Shown here: in pieces, positions 11,193-19,750 of the stretch | Numbering within the stretch: position 1 is the first letter of the stretch | Layout of the letters: every line of letters begins with the position of its first letter | Assembly: GCF_008709575.1 (NCBI RefSeq) | Contig: NZ_VYIK01000026.1 | Coordinates: forward strand, 1-47,552 | DNA length: 47,552 nucleotides | Direction of reading: 5' to 3' | From: Mycobacterium sp. | GTDB taxonomy: Bacteria; Actinomycetota; Actinomycetes; Mycobacteriales; Mycobacteriaceae | Program-made: the position numbers and the translations under genes | The notes under the pieces: generated by a model | Seen by the model: the letters and a program-made list of their open reading frames with translations, nothing else | Told to the model about the DNA's origin: nothing | Databases searched by the model: none

Positions 11193-12938
11193 GTGCGCGT
11201 GGTGGAGACGTCCATTCCGGCTCTGTTGCGCGAGCGCGCGAGTCTGCAGCCCGATGACGCGGCATTCACGTTCTTCGATTACGAGCAGGACTGGGCCGGC
11301 ATTGCCCAAACGCTGACCTGGCCGCAGCTGCATCGGCGGGCGGTGAACGTCGCACGCGAGCTCAGACTTTGCGGATCGCCCGGTGATCGCGCCGTGATAT
11401 TGGCCCCGCAGGGACTGGATTACATCATTGCCTTTCTCGGTGCGTTACAGGCCGGGCTGATCGCGGTTCCGCTTTCGGTTCCATTGGGCGACGTCAGCGA
11501 CGATCGCGTTGATTCGGTACTGCGCGATGCGGCCCCCGTTGCCGTTCTCACGACATCCGCTGTGGTGGGGGCGGTCAGCCGACATGTTGCGCCACAGCCC
11601 GGGCAATCCGCTCCGTCAGTCATCGAAGTCGATTTGCTGGATTTGGATGCTCCACCAGGACCCGACACCGGCGAAGATGCTCACCAAACTACCGCATATT
11701 TGCAATACACATCCGGATCCACCCGGCAGCCTGCCGGTGTGATGATCTCCTACCGGAACCTGGTCGTCAATTTCGATCAGCTACTATCCGGCTACTTCGC
11801 TGATCGCGGCGGAGTGCCGCCACCGGATTTGACGCTGGTATCGTGGCTACCGTTCTACCACGACATGGGCCTGGTCCTCGGGGTTTGCGCGCCGATCCTG
11901 CTGGGATCTCCCGGCGTGCTCACCAGCCCGGTGTCGTTCCTGCAGCGTCCGGCCCGGTGGATGCAATTGCTGGCAACTCATTCTCAAGCATTTTCAGCGG
12001 CTCCGAATTTTGCTTTCGAACTTGCTGCCCGAAAAACGTCGGACGAGGACATGGCAGGATACGATCTCGGGGGCGTGCAAACCATTCTCAGCGGTGCCGA
12101 GCGAGTACACCCGGCTACTCTCCAACGCTTTGCTGAGCGCTTTCGGCGCTTCAACCTTCAGGATAAAGTTCTCCGGCCCTCATACGGGCTCGCGGAAGCA
12201 ACGGTGTACGTGGCCACCAGCACCGCGGGCCAAGCGCCGCACGTCGTTTATTTCGACTCCGACAAATTGTCCGCCGGTCACGCGAAGCGGTGCTCGAGCG
12301 GAGGCGGGACACCACTGGTCAGTTATCCGCGGTGGCAATCACCTACCGTGCGCATCGTCGATCCCGAGACCGCGGCCGAATGTCCGGAGGGAACGACCGG
12401 CGAGATCTGGGTGCACGGCGACAACGTCGCCGCGGGCTACTGGCAGAAACCCGCAGAGACCGAGCGCACGTTCGGAGCCATGCTGGTCGCGCCGTCGCCC
12501 GGCACGCCGCACGGGCCCTGGCTGAGGACCGGGGATCTGGGCTTCGTCTCCGACGGAGAGCTGTTCGTCGTCGGTCGTATCAAGGATCTTTTGATTGTCT
12601 ACGGGCGCAACCACTCTCCCGACGACATCGAGGCGACGATCCAGGAGATAACGCGGGGCCGGGTCGCGGCCATCGCGATTCCCGTCGAGGGCACGGAGCA
12701 GCTTGTCGTGATCATCGAAGTCAAGAAGCTGGGCGACTCCGCGGAGCAGGTGAGGCACAACTTCGATGTCCTCAAGCGGGAGATCACCTCGGCCGTCTCG
12801 GCCTCGCACGGCCTCGGGGTGGCGGATCTGGTTCTGGTGCCGGCCGGCTCGATACCAACCACCACCAGCGGAAAGATCAAACGATCGGCCTGTGTCGAGC
12901 AGTACCGGCGCAATCAGTTCGCCCGCTTGGACGCGTGA
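11193..12938 (+). CDS. Long-chain fatty-acyl-AMP ligase (FadD/FAAL)
   Basis: Adenylates a fatty acid and hands it to a polyketide synthase carrier or ketosynthase. With GTG 11193 the protein is 581 residues, the usual FAAL length. The AMP-binding P-loop is [18 protein letters not shown], followed by [10 protein letters not shown], the [10 protein letters not shown] motif, [15 protein letters not shown], the LRTGDLGF hinge region and the C-terminal [14 protein letters not shown], all typical of mycobacterial FAALs of the FadD23-FadD25 group. GTG at 11199 or 11202 are alternative starts; the open frame back to 11088 runs through the promoter and is not conserved-looking. Divergent from the PKS, as in M. 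tuberculosis pks5/fadD24, which supports a working pair. Exact fadD paralogue not assignable. Confidence 0.9.
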   Translation: MRVVETSIPALLRERASLQPDDAAFTFFDYEQDWAGIAQTLTWPQLHRRAVNVARELRLCGSPGDRAVILAPQGLDYIIAFLGALQAGLIAVPLSVPLGDVSDDRVDSVLRDAAPVAVLTTSAVVGAVSRHVAPQPGQSAPSVIEVDLLDLDAPPGPDTGEDAHQTTAYLQYTSGSTRQPAGVMISYRNLVVNFDQLLSGYFADRGGVPPPDLTLVSWLPFYHDMGLVLGVCAPILLGSPGVLTSPVSFLQRPARWMQLLATHSQAFSAAPNFAFELAARKTSDEDMAGYDLGGVQTILSGAERVHPATLQRFAERFRRFNLQDKVLRPSYGLAEATVYVATSTAGQAPHVVYFDSDKLSAGHAKRCSSGGGTPLVSYPRWQSPTVRIVDPETAAECPEGTTGEIWVHGDNVAAGYWQKPAETERTFGAMLVAPSPGTPHGPWLRTGDLGFVSDGELFVVGRIKDLLIVYGRNHSPDDIEATIQEITRGRVAAIAIPVEGTEQLVVIIEVKKLGDSAEQVRHNFDVLKREITSAVSASHGLGVADLVLVPAGSIPTTTSGKIKRSACVEQYRRNQFARLDA

Positions 12939-12944
12939 CGACGC

Positions 12945-12966
12945 GACCCGGCGCTTCGTCCGGGTC
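12945..12966 (+). terminator. Hairpin just after the FAAL gene
   Basis: GACCCGG and CCGGGTC form a perfect 7-bp stem with an 8-nt loop, 6 nt after the FAAL stop codon. There is no T-run, which is common for mycobacterial terminators. Confidence 0.5.
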
Positions 12967-13113
12967 CTTAGCCCTCCTTAGCCCCGACTTGTGTCAAACC
13001 CGCCCTGCCGACCAGGTGCGGGGAGTAGCATCCCGCGTCAGCCGGTGGGTCGGCTGGGATCGAGCGCATCGCGCACGGGTAACCGGCAGAGCCGTCGGGG
13101 GAAGGGAAGACCG

Positions 13114-14304
13114 TTGAGACACGCTGGTCGTGTGGTTCGACTGGGCATGCTGACTGTGAGCCTGGGTGCGTGCACGACGCTGGCCACGCTCGCGGGAATT
13201 GCGCGGGCCGACTCCTCCGGCGCGTCGTTTTCGGTGCTCGACCAACTGCTGAGCGCTCTTCTCGACCCCGGCGAGACGGCGTCGGCTCCCGACATGCAGA
13301 TCTCGATCAACGGGATGGAGCTGTTCCCCACCACCGACAACACCGCGACCGCCACCTCCGGCTCCGGGGACATCGCGATCGCCATCGGCGACGGGGCCAA
13401 TGCCAATGCCAGCGGCAGCTATGACCTCGCCTTTGCCCACGGCCCCAACAGCACCGCCGAGGGTGTCTTGGGGAGCAGTTTGAGCCTCATCGCCGCCGAC
13501 GGCGACGCCAGCCACGCCACCAACGCGTTCGGCGGCTTCCTGGACACCGCATTCGCCGACGGCGCCGGCAGCAACACCACCACCGGAATCGGCGCCGTCG
13601 GCGACCTTGCCCTCGCGCACGGCAGCGGCAGCGAAGCCAGCGCCGGGTCTCTCGGCTTCTTCGACAACGCCGTCGCCGTCGGCGCCGGTGCCCACTCGAT
13701 CGCCGGGATCGGCGCCACGCTGGGCACCGCCGCCGCCTTCGGCGACAACGCCAGCGCCCTGGTGGCGGCAAGCCTCGGTGACCTCGCCACCGCGCTGGGC
13801 GCCGACAGCGTCGCCGCCACCGCCGGCGGCGGCGACGTCCTCGCGCTGGCCACCGCCGGTGGCGACGCCAACGCCGTCGGCGTGTTCGAAGCCGCGCTCG
13901 GCAACGGCGCCAACAGCGACGCGACCGCGGGCGGTATTCTCGGCCTGGCATTCGCCCTGGGCAGCGACCTCAAGGCCATTGACTCCGGCATCCTTGATTT
14001 CGCAAGCGTTTTCGGCACCAACGCCGAGGCCGACGCCACCACCGGCATCGCCGACCTGGCCTCCGTCCTCGATCTCGGCGGCGCTCACGATCTTGCCGTC
14101 GCCGGCGGCACCAGCGCCGGCAACGGCAACCTCGACGTCGCCACGATCCTCGGGGCCGGCAGCACCGCCAGCGCCGGCTCGGACTCCACCGCATCCGGCA
14201 GTTTCGACCTCGCCGCCGTCCTGGGCAACATGCTCGACGCGAACGCGACCGGCGGCAACCTCCTACTCGACATCGCACTGCCGTTTTTGTCTTTGCCGCT
14301 GTAG
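13114..14304 (+). CDS. Secreted Gly/Ala/Asn-rich repeat protein (possible beta-roll adhesin)
   Basis: Not assigned to a named family. The 396-residue product starts with a Sec-type signal peptide (arginine-rich n-region, LTVSLGACTTLATLAGI core, ARA|D cleavage site near residue 33). The rest is about eleven imperfect units of roughly 17-24 residues with the pattern (F/G)D-x-A-x-A-x-G-x-(G/N)-(A/S)-x-A-x-A-G, such as DTAFADGAGSNTTTG, DLALAHGSGSEASAG and DNAVAVGAGAHSIAG. The alternation of small and hydrophobic residues recalls the left-handed beta-rolls of YadA-like adhesin heads, but no anchor domain is present. TTG 13114 is chosen because GGGGAAGGGAAG precedes it by about 4 nt; a longer frame to 12991 has no signal peptide at its start. 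First gene of the plus-strand set leading into the PPE and sugar genes. Confidence 0.7.
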   Translation: MRHAGRVVRLGMLTVSLGACTTLATLAGIARADSSGASFSVLDQLLSALLDPGETASAPDMQISINGMELFPTTDNTATATSGSGDIAIAIGDGANANASGSYDLAFAHGPNSTAEGVLGSSLSLIAADGDASHATNAFGGFLDTAFADGAGSNTTTGIGAVGDLALAHGSGSEASAGSLGFFDNAVAVGAGAHSIAGIGATLGTAAAFGDNASALVAASLGDLATALGADSVAATAGGGDVLALATAGGDANAVGVFEAALGNGANSDATAGGILGLAFALGSDLKAIDSGILDFASVFGTNAEADATTGIADLASVLDLGGAHDLAVAGGTSAGNGNLDVATILGAGSTASAGSDSTASGSFDLAAVLGNMLDANATGGNLLLDIALPFLSLPL

Positions 14305-14591
14305 CGAGTGGGGTCCAGGTTTGTGACTTCTGTCTCAGTCAGCTGAAAAGGCGACAAACTGAAGTATCCTCAGTGGTGATCTCGCGGTTCATCTCCTCGC
14401 GGGCATATCCGTGTCGCGAGCGTCCGGCGGGGCAACGCACGCAACGACGCGGAACTCCTCACCACGATCTGTGTGCTTGGCATGCTGACTGCTGATCAGC
14501 TCATAGGAGTGTTGGGAGAAGTTTTGAACCAGGATCCGGCTGACCGCGGTACCGTCCGCCGCGCCCGTCACGCCGACGGGAGGAATTCGGC
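14305..14591 (+). promoter_or_regulatory. Upstream region of the PPE/exopolysaccharide operon (287 bp)
   Basis: No convincing gene is seen here. The segment is less GC-rich than its surroundings (14330-14400) and must hold the promoter if the PPE operon is transcribed independently. Just before the PPE start the sequence GGGAGGAAT is a strong ribosome-binding site. Confidence 0.4.
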
Positions 14592-15743
14592 ATGATCGAT
14601 TTTGGTGCCCTGCCGCCGGAGATCAACTCGGCGAGGATGTACGCCGGTCCCGGCCCGGAGTCCCTGTCGGCGGCCGCGGCGATGTGGGACGGGTTGGCCG
14701 CCGAATTGGGCACCGTCGCGAGTTTCTACCGGTCGGTGGTGTCGGGATTGACGGCCGGACGCTGGCTGGGCCCGGCGTCGCTGGCCATGGCATCGGCGTT
14801 CGGGCCGTACATGGCATGGACCGCCGGTGTTGCCGCACGCGCCGCCGAGACAGCAGGGCAGGCCCGGCTCGCGGTGGAAGCCTACGAAACCGCCTTCGCG
14901 ATGACGGTGCCACCGCCGGTGGTCATCGCCAACCGCGCGCAACTGGCTGCACTGGTCGCCACCAACTTCTTCGGCCAGAACTCGCCGGCAATCGCGGCCA
15001 CCGAAGCCGCATACGGCGAGATGTGGGCCCAAGACGCCGGGGCGATGTACGACTACGCCGCACATTCGGCCACCGCCTGCGCACTGACCCCGTTGGTGTC
15101 GCCGCCGCACGTGGTCAACCCGGCCGGGGTGGCCGCCCAGGCCACCGCGGTCGCCAACGCCGCCGCCGCCGCACCGGCACAGCAGGCGTCGCTGGCGAGC
15201 CTGGTGTCCTCGATTCCCGCCACGCTGTCCACGCTCGCATCCCCGGTGTCGAGCCTGACGAGCTCGTCGTCGCTGTCCAGCCTCGCGGTCACACCGGTCT
15301 ACGCACTGCCCAGCTATTTCATGGCGGCGGGGACCCCGCTGTATGGCATGTCCTCCATCCTGGCCATCGCCCAGACCGCGCATGGTTTGGCGAACAGCGC
15401 CGCGGCGGCCGCACAAAGCGCCACTGCCGGCGCGGCCAGCGCGGCCGCCTCGGGAGCCGGCGCACTCGGACATCTCGGCTCGGGGGTGGCCGCCGGCCTG
15501 GGCAATGCGACCTCGCTGGGCCCGCTGTCGGTGCCGGCCAGCTGGACCAGCGTGATCCCCGCAGCGCACGCAGGCGCCGCGACCGCATTGCCGAACGCTG
15601 GTCTCAACGGCGCGCAGGTGCCGCCCAGTCTCTTGGGCACGGCGCCGCGGGCCAGTCTCGCCAGCGCCAGCAGATCGGTCGGGCCTCGCTACGGCATCGT
15701 CCCGACCGTGATGACCCGCCCGCCGGCCGCCGGATACGTCTAG
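14592..15743 (+). CDS. PPE family protein, PPE-SVP subfamily
   Basis: Member of the PPE family, whose proteins pair with a PE partner and leave the cell through ESX (type VII) secretion, SVP members mostly through ESX-5. The 383-residue protein begins [21 protein letters not shown] with the diagnostic Pro-Pro-Glu, carries WLGPASLAM at the helix-turn-helix tip of the PPE domain (about residue 57), and has GPLSVPASW near residue 317, the Gxx-SVP-xxW signature. The middle is Ala/Ser-rich. ATG 14592 follows GGGAGGAAT. No PE gene adjoins it, so its partner must be encoded elsewhere. Its stop is 8 bp before the glycosyltransferase start, so it belongs to the same transcript and may act at the cell surface in export or display of the polysaccharide (inference). 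Confidence 0.92.
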   Translation: MIDFGALPPEINSARMYAGPGPESLSAAAAMWDGLAAELGTVASFYRSVVSGLTAGRWLGPASLAMASAFGPYMAWTAGVAARAAETAGQARLAVEAYETAFAMTVPPPVVIANRAQLAALVATNFFGQNSPAIAATEAAYGEMWAQDAGAMYDYAAHSATACALTPLVSPPHVVNPAGVAAQATAVANAAAAAPAQQASLASLVSSIPATLSTLASPVSSLTSSSSLSSLAVTPVYALPSYFMAAGTPLYGMSSILAIAQTAHGLANSAAAAAQSATAGAASAAASGAGALGHLGSGVAAGLGNATSLGPLSVPASWTSVIPAAHAGAATALPNAGLNGAQVPPSLLGTAPRASLASASRSVGPRYGIVPTVMTRPPAAGYV

Positions 15744-15751
15744 GCCCGGAC

Positions 15752-18205
15752 ATGACGCCGCCGACGCTGATCACACCCGCCCAGCTGGCCGACGATGTCC
15801 CGGCGGTCGCGCAACCACAGTCGCGCACGACCGGCGCCAGGCCGGTGCCGGCCCCGGTGCGCATGGCCGTCGGCGGCACCGTCGTCGATCGCTGCGAGTT
15901 CGACGAAGCCCTGGCGATCATCGCGTCGCGGCTGCACTCGGCATCCGCCGCCGGCCTGGCGGTGGGCTCGGTGAACCTCGACCACCTCTACCATTTCCGG
16001 AACCACGGCCGCACGGCCACTCCGGTGACCGCGGGTCCGCCCGAATGGCTGTTGCTGGCCGACGGCATGCCGATCGCCTGGCGGGGCCGGCTGCTCACCG
16101 GCACGGCGTGGCCCCGGGTCACCGGCGCCGACCTGTTGCCGAGCGTGTTGACATTGGCCGAACGCACGGGTGCGCGGGTCGGCTTTTTCGGGGGCAGCCC
16201 CGAAACCCACCGCCTGCTCGCCGACGTGTTGCGCAAAAGTCATCCCGCGCTGCGGATTTCGGGGATGTGGGCACCCGAACCGCACAGCATCGCCTTGTTG
16301 TCGCACAACTGGGCGGCGAAGATCCGCGCCGCGGGCACCGACATCCTGGTGGTGAGCCTCGGCAAACCGGCACAGGAACGGTGGGTCGACCAACACGGCT
16401 CCGCGACGGGCGCGCGGATTTTCCTGCCGTGCGGCGGTGCCATCGACTTTCTGGCCGGCAAAACCCGGCGAGCACCCGGATGGATGCAACAGCTGGGGCT
16501 GGAATGGCTATACCGGTTGACCAGCGAGCCGCGCCGGTTGGCCTCCCGTTACCTGCTGCAGGGCCCCGTCGCCTTGTTCCGCGCCGTGCGCGCGCAGCTG
16601 ATCTGCTACCCCGTTGCGTGCTACACCCCGACCAGTCGGGAGATGAGCCTGCCGGCTCCCGGCCGGCCCGCTGCGGTGCCGGAATCCACCGCACCCCCAC
16701 CACAGCAAGTCGAGGTGGCCGCACTGCCCAAATACCAGTCCCGCGGTGCGCCGACTTCTCGACGCGGTCAGGGTTCCCCACACCGCTGGCAAGACCGGTA
16801 TTCGCATCGGCTGCGCATCACCGACTCCCTGGTCGTCGGCGCTTCGGTGCTGCTGGCCCAGTACATCCGGTTCGGGGATTCGCCTGAGATGTCAGGTTAC
16901 CCGGGTGTGGTGATGACCCTGTTCTCACTTCTCTTCGCGGCGCTGTGGCTTGCGTGTCTGGCGATATTCCGCACCAGATCCACGCACGTCATCGGAACAG
17001 GGATCGAAGAGTACCGCCGGGTCGGCAGCGCGTCGTTCTGGACATTCGGGATGATCGCGATGGTGTCGCTGGCCGCCAATATCGCGCTGGCGCGGCTCTA
17101 TCTGGCGGCTGCCCTCGTCCTGGGCACCATCGGATTGCTGATCAGCCGCAACATCTGGCGCAGACACATCTGCCGCAAACGCGCGGACGGCAAATACCAG
17201 ACGATGGTATTGGCGATCGGCGACCGGAGAAAAATCGCGCACCTCGTGCATGAACTGGACAGTAACCCGAAGGACGGCTACGTCGTCGTCGGCGCCTGCA
17301 TACCGGGACATGGGCCGCCCCGCGGGGAAACTCTGACGGTCGAGGGCCGCACCATCCCGATTCTCGGCGACGAATCCCATGTCGTGGCCGCGGTCAACGG
17401 TTGCGGTGCGGACGCGGTGGTGGTGACGCAGACCGAACATCTCGGCGTGAGCGCGATCAGATCCCTGATGTGGGAGTTGGAGTCGATGGACGTCGACCTC
17501 GCGGTGGCGCCGGGAGTGATGGACGTCGCGGCAGCGCGACTGACTTTGCGGCCGGTCGCCGGATTTCCCTTGCTGCATGTCGAGAAACCGCAATACCACG
17601 GATCCCAGCGCTTTCAAAAACGGACCTTCGATTTTTGTTTCGCGCTGGCGGCTCTGATCGTGACATCGCCTCTTCTCGTGGCGGCCGCTGTCGCGATCAA
17701 GTTAACGAGCAAAGGTCCTGTCTTCTATCGTTCTGAACGTGTCGGCATCAATGGAGAGCCCTTCACGATGCTGAAACTTCGCACCATGGTGGTCGACGCC
17801 GAAAAACACGTGGGCCGGCTGCTACCGCTGAACGAGGGCGCCGACGGCGTCCTGTTCAAGTTACGTCAAGATCCCCGGGTCACCCCCGTGGGCAAACTGC
17901 TCCGCAGATTCAGCATCGACGAATTGCCGCAATTCATCAACGTGCTCAAGCAGCAGATGAGCGTGGTCGGGCCGCGGCCGCCGCTGCAGCGGGAAGTCGA
18001 CCAGTACGACGGCCATGTGCACCGGCGGCTGCTGGTCAAGCCCGGCGTTACCGGGATTTGGCAGGTCAGCGGCCGTTCCGAGCTGTCCTGGGACGAGTCG
18101 GTCCGATTGGACTTGTCCTACGTCGACAACTGGTCGATGGCAGGTGATCTGATGATCATCGCCAAAACGGTCAAAGCCGTGTTGAGCGGGCACGGAGCCT
18201 ACTAG
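15752..18205 (+). CDS. Fused WecG/TagA-type glycosyltransferase (GT26) and polyprenyl phosphoglycosyl transferase
   Basis: Initiates the repeat unit. The C-terminal enzyme should move a sugar-1-phosphate from a nucleotide sugar onto polyprenyl phosphate; the N-terminal GT26 enzyme should then add the second sugar. Residues 38-275 carry GT26 marks (SVNLDHL, LLADGMPIAWRGRLLTG, RVTGADL, GFFGGSPE, LGKPAQERW, GGAIDFLAG, LEWLYRL). Residues 355-465 are four to five membrane helices with a nucleotide-binding-like segment after them, and 620-817 is the bacterial sugar transferase domain with reentrant helix 628-652, KLRTM, the Asp723-Glu724 catalytic pair in FSIDELPQF, VGPRPP and KPGVTGIWQVSGR. ATG 15752 is 8 bp after the PPE stop. 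The frame is open back to 14684, but that stretch only shadows the PPE gene. The 817-residue fusion replaces two separate genes of ordinary loci. Confidence 0.92.
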   Translation: MTPPTLITPAQLADDVPAVAQPQSRTTGARPVPAPVRMAVGGTVVDRCEFDEALAIIASRLHSASAAGLAVGSVNLDHLYHFRNHGRTATPVTAGPPEWLLLADGMPIAWRGRLLTGTAWPRVTGADLLPSVLTLAERTGARVGFFGGSPETHRLLADVLRKSHPALRISGMWAPEPHSIALLSHNWAAKIRAAGTDILVVSLGKPAQERWVDQHGSATGARIFLPCGGAIDFLAGKTRRAPGWMQQLGLEWLYRLTSEPRRLASRYLLQGPVALFRAVRAQLICYPVACYTPTSREMSLPAPGRPAAVPESTAPPPQQVEVAALPKYQSRGAPTSRRGQGSPHRWQDRYSHRLRITDSLVVGASVLLAQYIRFGDSPEMSGYPGVVMTLFSLLFAALWLACLAIFRTRSTHVIGTGIEEYRRVGSASFWTFGMIAMVSLAANIALARLYLAAALVLGTIGLLISRNIWRRHICRKRADGKYQTMVLAIGDRRKIAHLVHELDSNPKDGYVVVGACIPGHGPPRGETLTVEGRTIPILGDESHVVAAVNGCGADAVVVTQTEHLGVSAIRSLMWELESMDVDLAVAPGVMDVAAARLTLRPVAGFPLLHVEKPQYHGSQRFQKRTFDFCFALAALIVTSPLLVAAAVAIKLTSKGPVFYRSERVGINGEPFTMLKLRTMVVDAEKHVGRLLPLNEGADGVLFKLRQDPRVTPVGKLLRRFSIDELPQFINVLKQQMSVVGPRPPLQREVDQYDGHVHRRLLVKPGVTGIWQVSGRSELSWDESVRLDLSYVDNWSMAGDLMIIAKTVKAVLSGHGAY

Positions 18206-18286
18206 GTGGCGTGAGGTGAAAACCCCCACCCGGCTGCGGCTTTATCGCGGCATACCGAGGGGGCGGCGCCCGGGGGGTTGTCGGCC

Positions 18287-19750
18287 ATGACTGAGTCGGC
18301 CGCATCCGAGAAGGCCGTGCCGTCGGTGCCGGTCGCGCGGTTGGCTCGAGCCTTCTCGATCCAGCTGACGTGCCGGGCCCTGGGGATGGCGGCCTCGGCG
18401 GTGTCGGTGGCGATGACCGCGCGTTACCTGGGTCCTCTGCACTACGGCCAGCTCACCATCGCGGTCGCGTTCGTCGGGATGTGGATGAGCCTCATCGATC
18501 TCGGGATCGGCCGGGTCATCGTGCGCCGCGTCGCCGCGGGCCGCGACGACTTGGAGCGGCTGGTCCGGATCTACAACGGACTGTCCCTGCTCTACTGCGT
18601 TCCGCTGGCGGCAGCGGCGGCGGCATCCGGGTTGCTCCTGTATCGCGACCGCGACGTGCGCGTGATGGTCGTGGTGCTCTCGGCGCAACTGTTCACGGCG
18701 ATGATGACGACCCGGCTGGAACCGGTCTTCGTGGCCACGGTCCGCTTCTCCGCGGTGGCCATTTCCGATCTGCTGAGCCGGCTGGTGACACTGGGTGTGA
18801 TCGGATTTTTGGTGGCCGAACACAGTGAGGTCATCTGGTTCGCGGTCGCGCAACTCATTCCCACCACCCTGCAGGTCCTGATCCAGGGCAGGGCGGCGGC
18901 GCGGCACATTTCGCTGCGGCCGATCTTCGCTCCGCGAGAGGCCGTGAACCTTTTGCAGGAGAGCCTCTTCCCGATGGGCGTCACGGTGATCACCGTCTTG
19001 TACTGGCGCGCTGACGGCGTGATCTTGTCGCTGGTGAGCACGCATTCGGAGGTGGGGGTCTACGGCTTGGCCTCCTCGATCGCGCTGAACACGCTGGTGG
19101 TCGCGGTGTTCTTCCTCAAGTCCACGCTGTCCACGGCCACCGAGCTGTTCGCGCGCGACGTCGCGGCATTCGCCGGTTTCATCCGCCGCAGCGTCGAACT
19201 GATGTATTTTCTGGCGGTCCCGGTGGCCGTCGTCGGAGCCTTGCTGGCCGGGCCCCTGATTCGGTTGTTCGGGAACCAGGCGTTCGTCGGACGCGGCACG
19301 CCGACCCTGGCGTTGCTGTTCATCGCGGTAGGCCTGCGCTTCGTCAGCACCACCCTGGGCGAAGGGTTGTTCGCCAGCCATCGCCAGCGCTTCTGGTTCT
19401 GGTTGTCGATCGCCACCCTCGCGCTCAACGTCACGCTCAATCTCGCCCTGGACACGCGGCTGGGTGCCGTCGGTGCCGGCGTCGCGCTGGTGTGTACCGA
19501 GCTGGGCAACACGGCGATCGCCAGCGTGTGGCTGCGCCGTGAATGCGGTTACCGCACACCGGCGCTGTTCTTGCTGCGGGTGCTGGTGCCCACGGCAGCC
19601 AGCGTCGCGGTGACGCTGCTGCTCTCCGGTCAGCAGGTACTTCTCGTCCTGGCCGCCGCCGCCGCGGCATACCTGGCGACCAGCGCGACGATCGGACCCC
19701 TCACCTGGTCGGCACTGGTGTCGCTGCGCCGGGCGGGGATAGCCGCATGA
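18287..19750 (+). CDS. Wzx-type polysaccharide flippase (MOP superfamily)
   Basis: Predicted to flip polyprenyl-diphosphate-linked repeat units across the plasma membrane. The 487-residue protein is hydrophobic throughout with 12 or more membrane segments. It opens with the usual Wzx N-terminus (LARAFSIQLTCRALGMAASAVSVAMTARYLGPLHYGQLTIAVAFVGM), and YLGPxxYG matches the family. ATG 18287 is preferred to TTG 18278 because the G-run at 18272-18277 acts as a ribosome-binding site about 9 nt upstream. The stop overlaps the next start as ATGA, so the two genes are translationally coupled. Confidence 0.88.
   Translation: MTESAASEKAVPSVPVARLARAFSIQLTCRALGMAASAVSVAMTARYLGPLHYGQLTIAVAFVGMWMSLIDLGIGRVIVRRVAAGRDDLERLVRIYNGLSLLYCVPLAAAAAASGLLLYRDRDVRVMVVVLSAQLFTAMMTTRLEPVFVATVRFSAVAISDLLSRLVTLGVIGFLVAEHSEVIWFAVAQLIPTTLQVLIQGRAAARHISLRPIFAPREAVNLLQESLFPMGVTVITVLYWRADGVILSLVSTHSEVGVYGLASSIALNTLVVAVFFLKSTLSTATELFARDVAAFAGFIRRSVELMYFLAVPVAVVGALLAGPLIRLFGNQAFVGRGTPTLALLFIAVGLRFVSTTLGEGLFASHRQRFWFWLSIATLALNVTLNLALDTRLGAVGAGVALVCTELGNTAIASVWLRRECGYRTPALFLLRVLVPTAASVAVTLLLSGQQVLLVLAAAAAAYLATSATIGPLTWSALVSLRRAGIAA

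Noticed and set aside
14684..15751. Upstream extension of the GT26-phosphoglycosyl transferase frame
   Set aside because: Overlaps the PPE gene, is Arg/Gly-rich without motifs, and GT26 similarity begins after ATG 15752.
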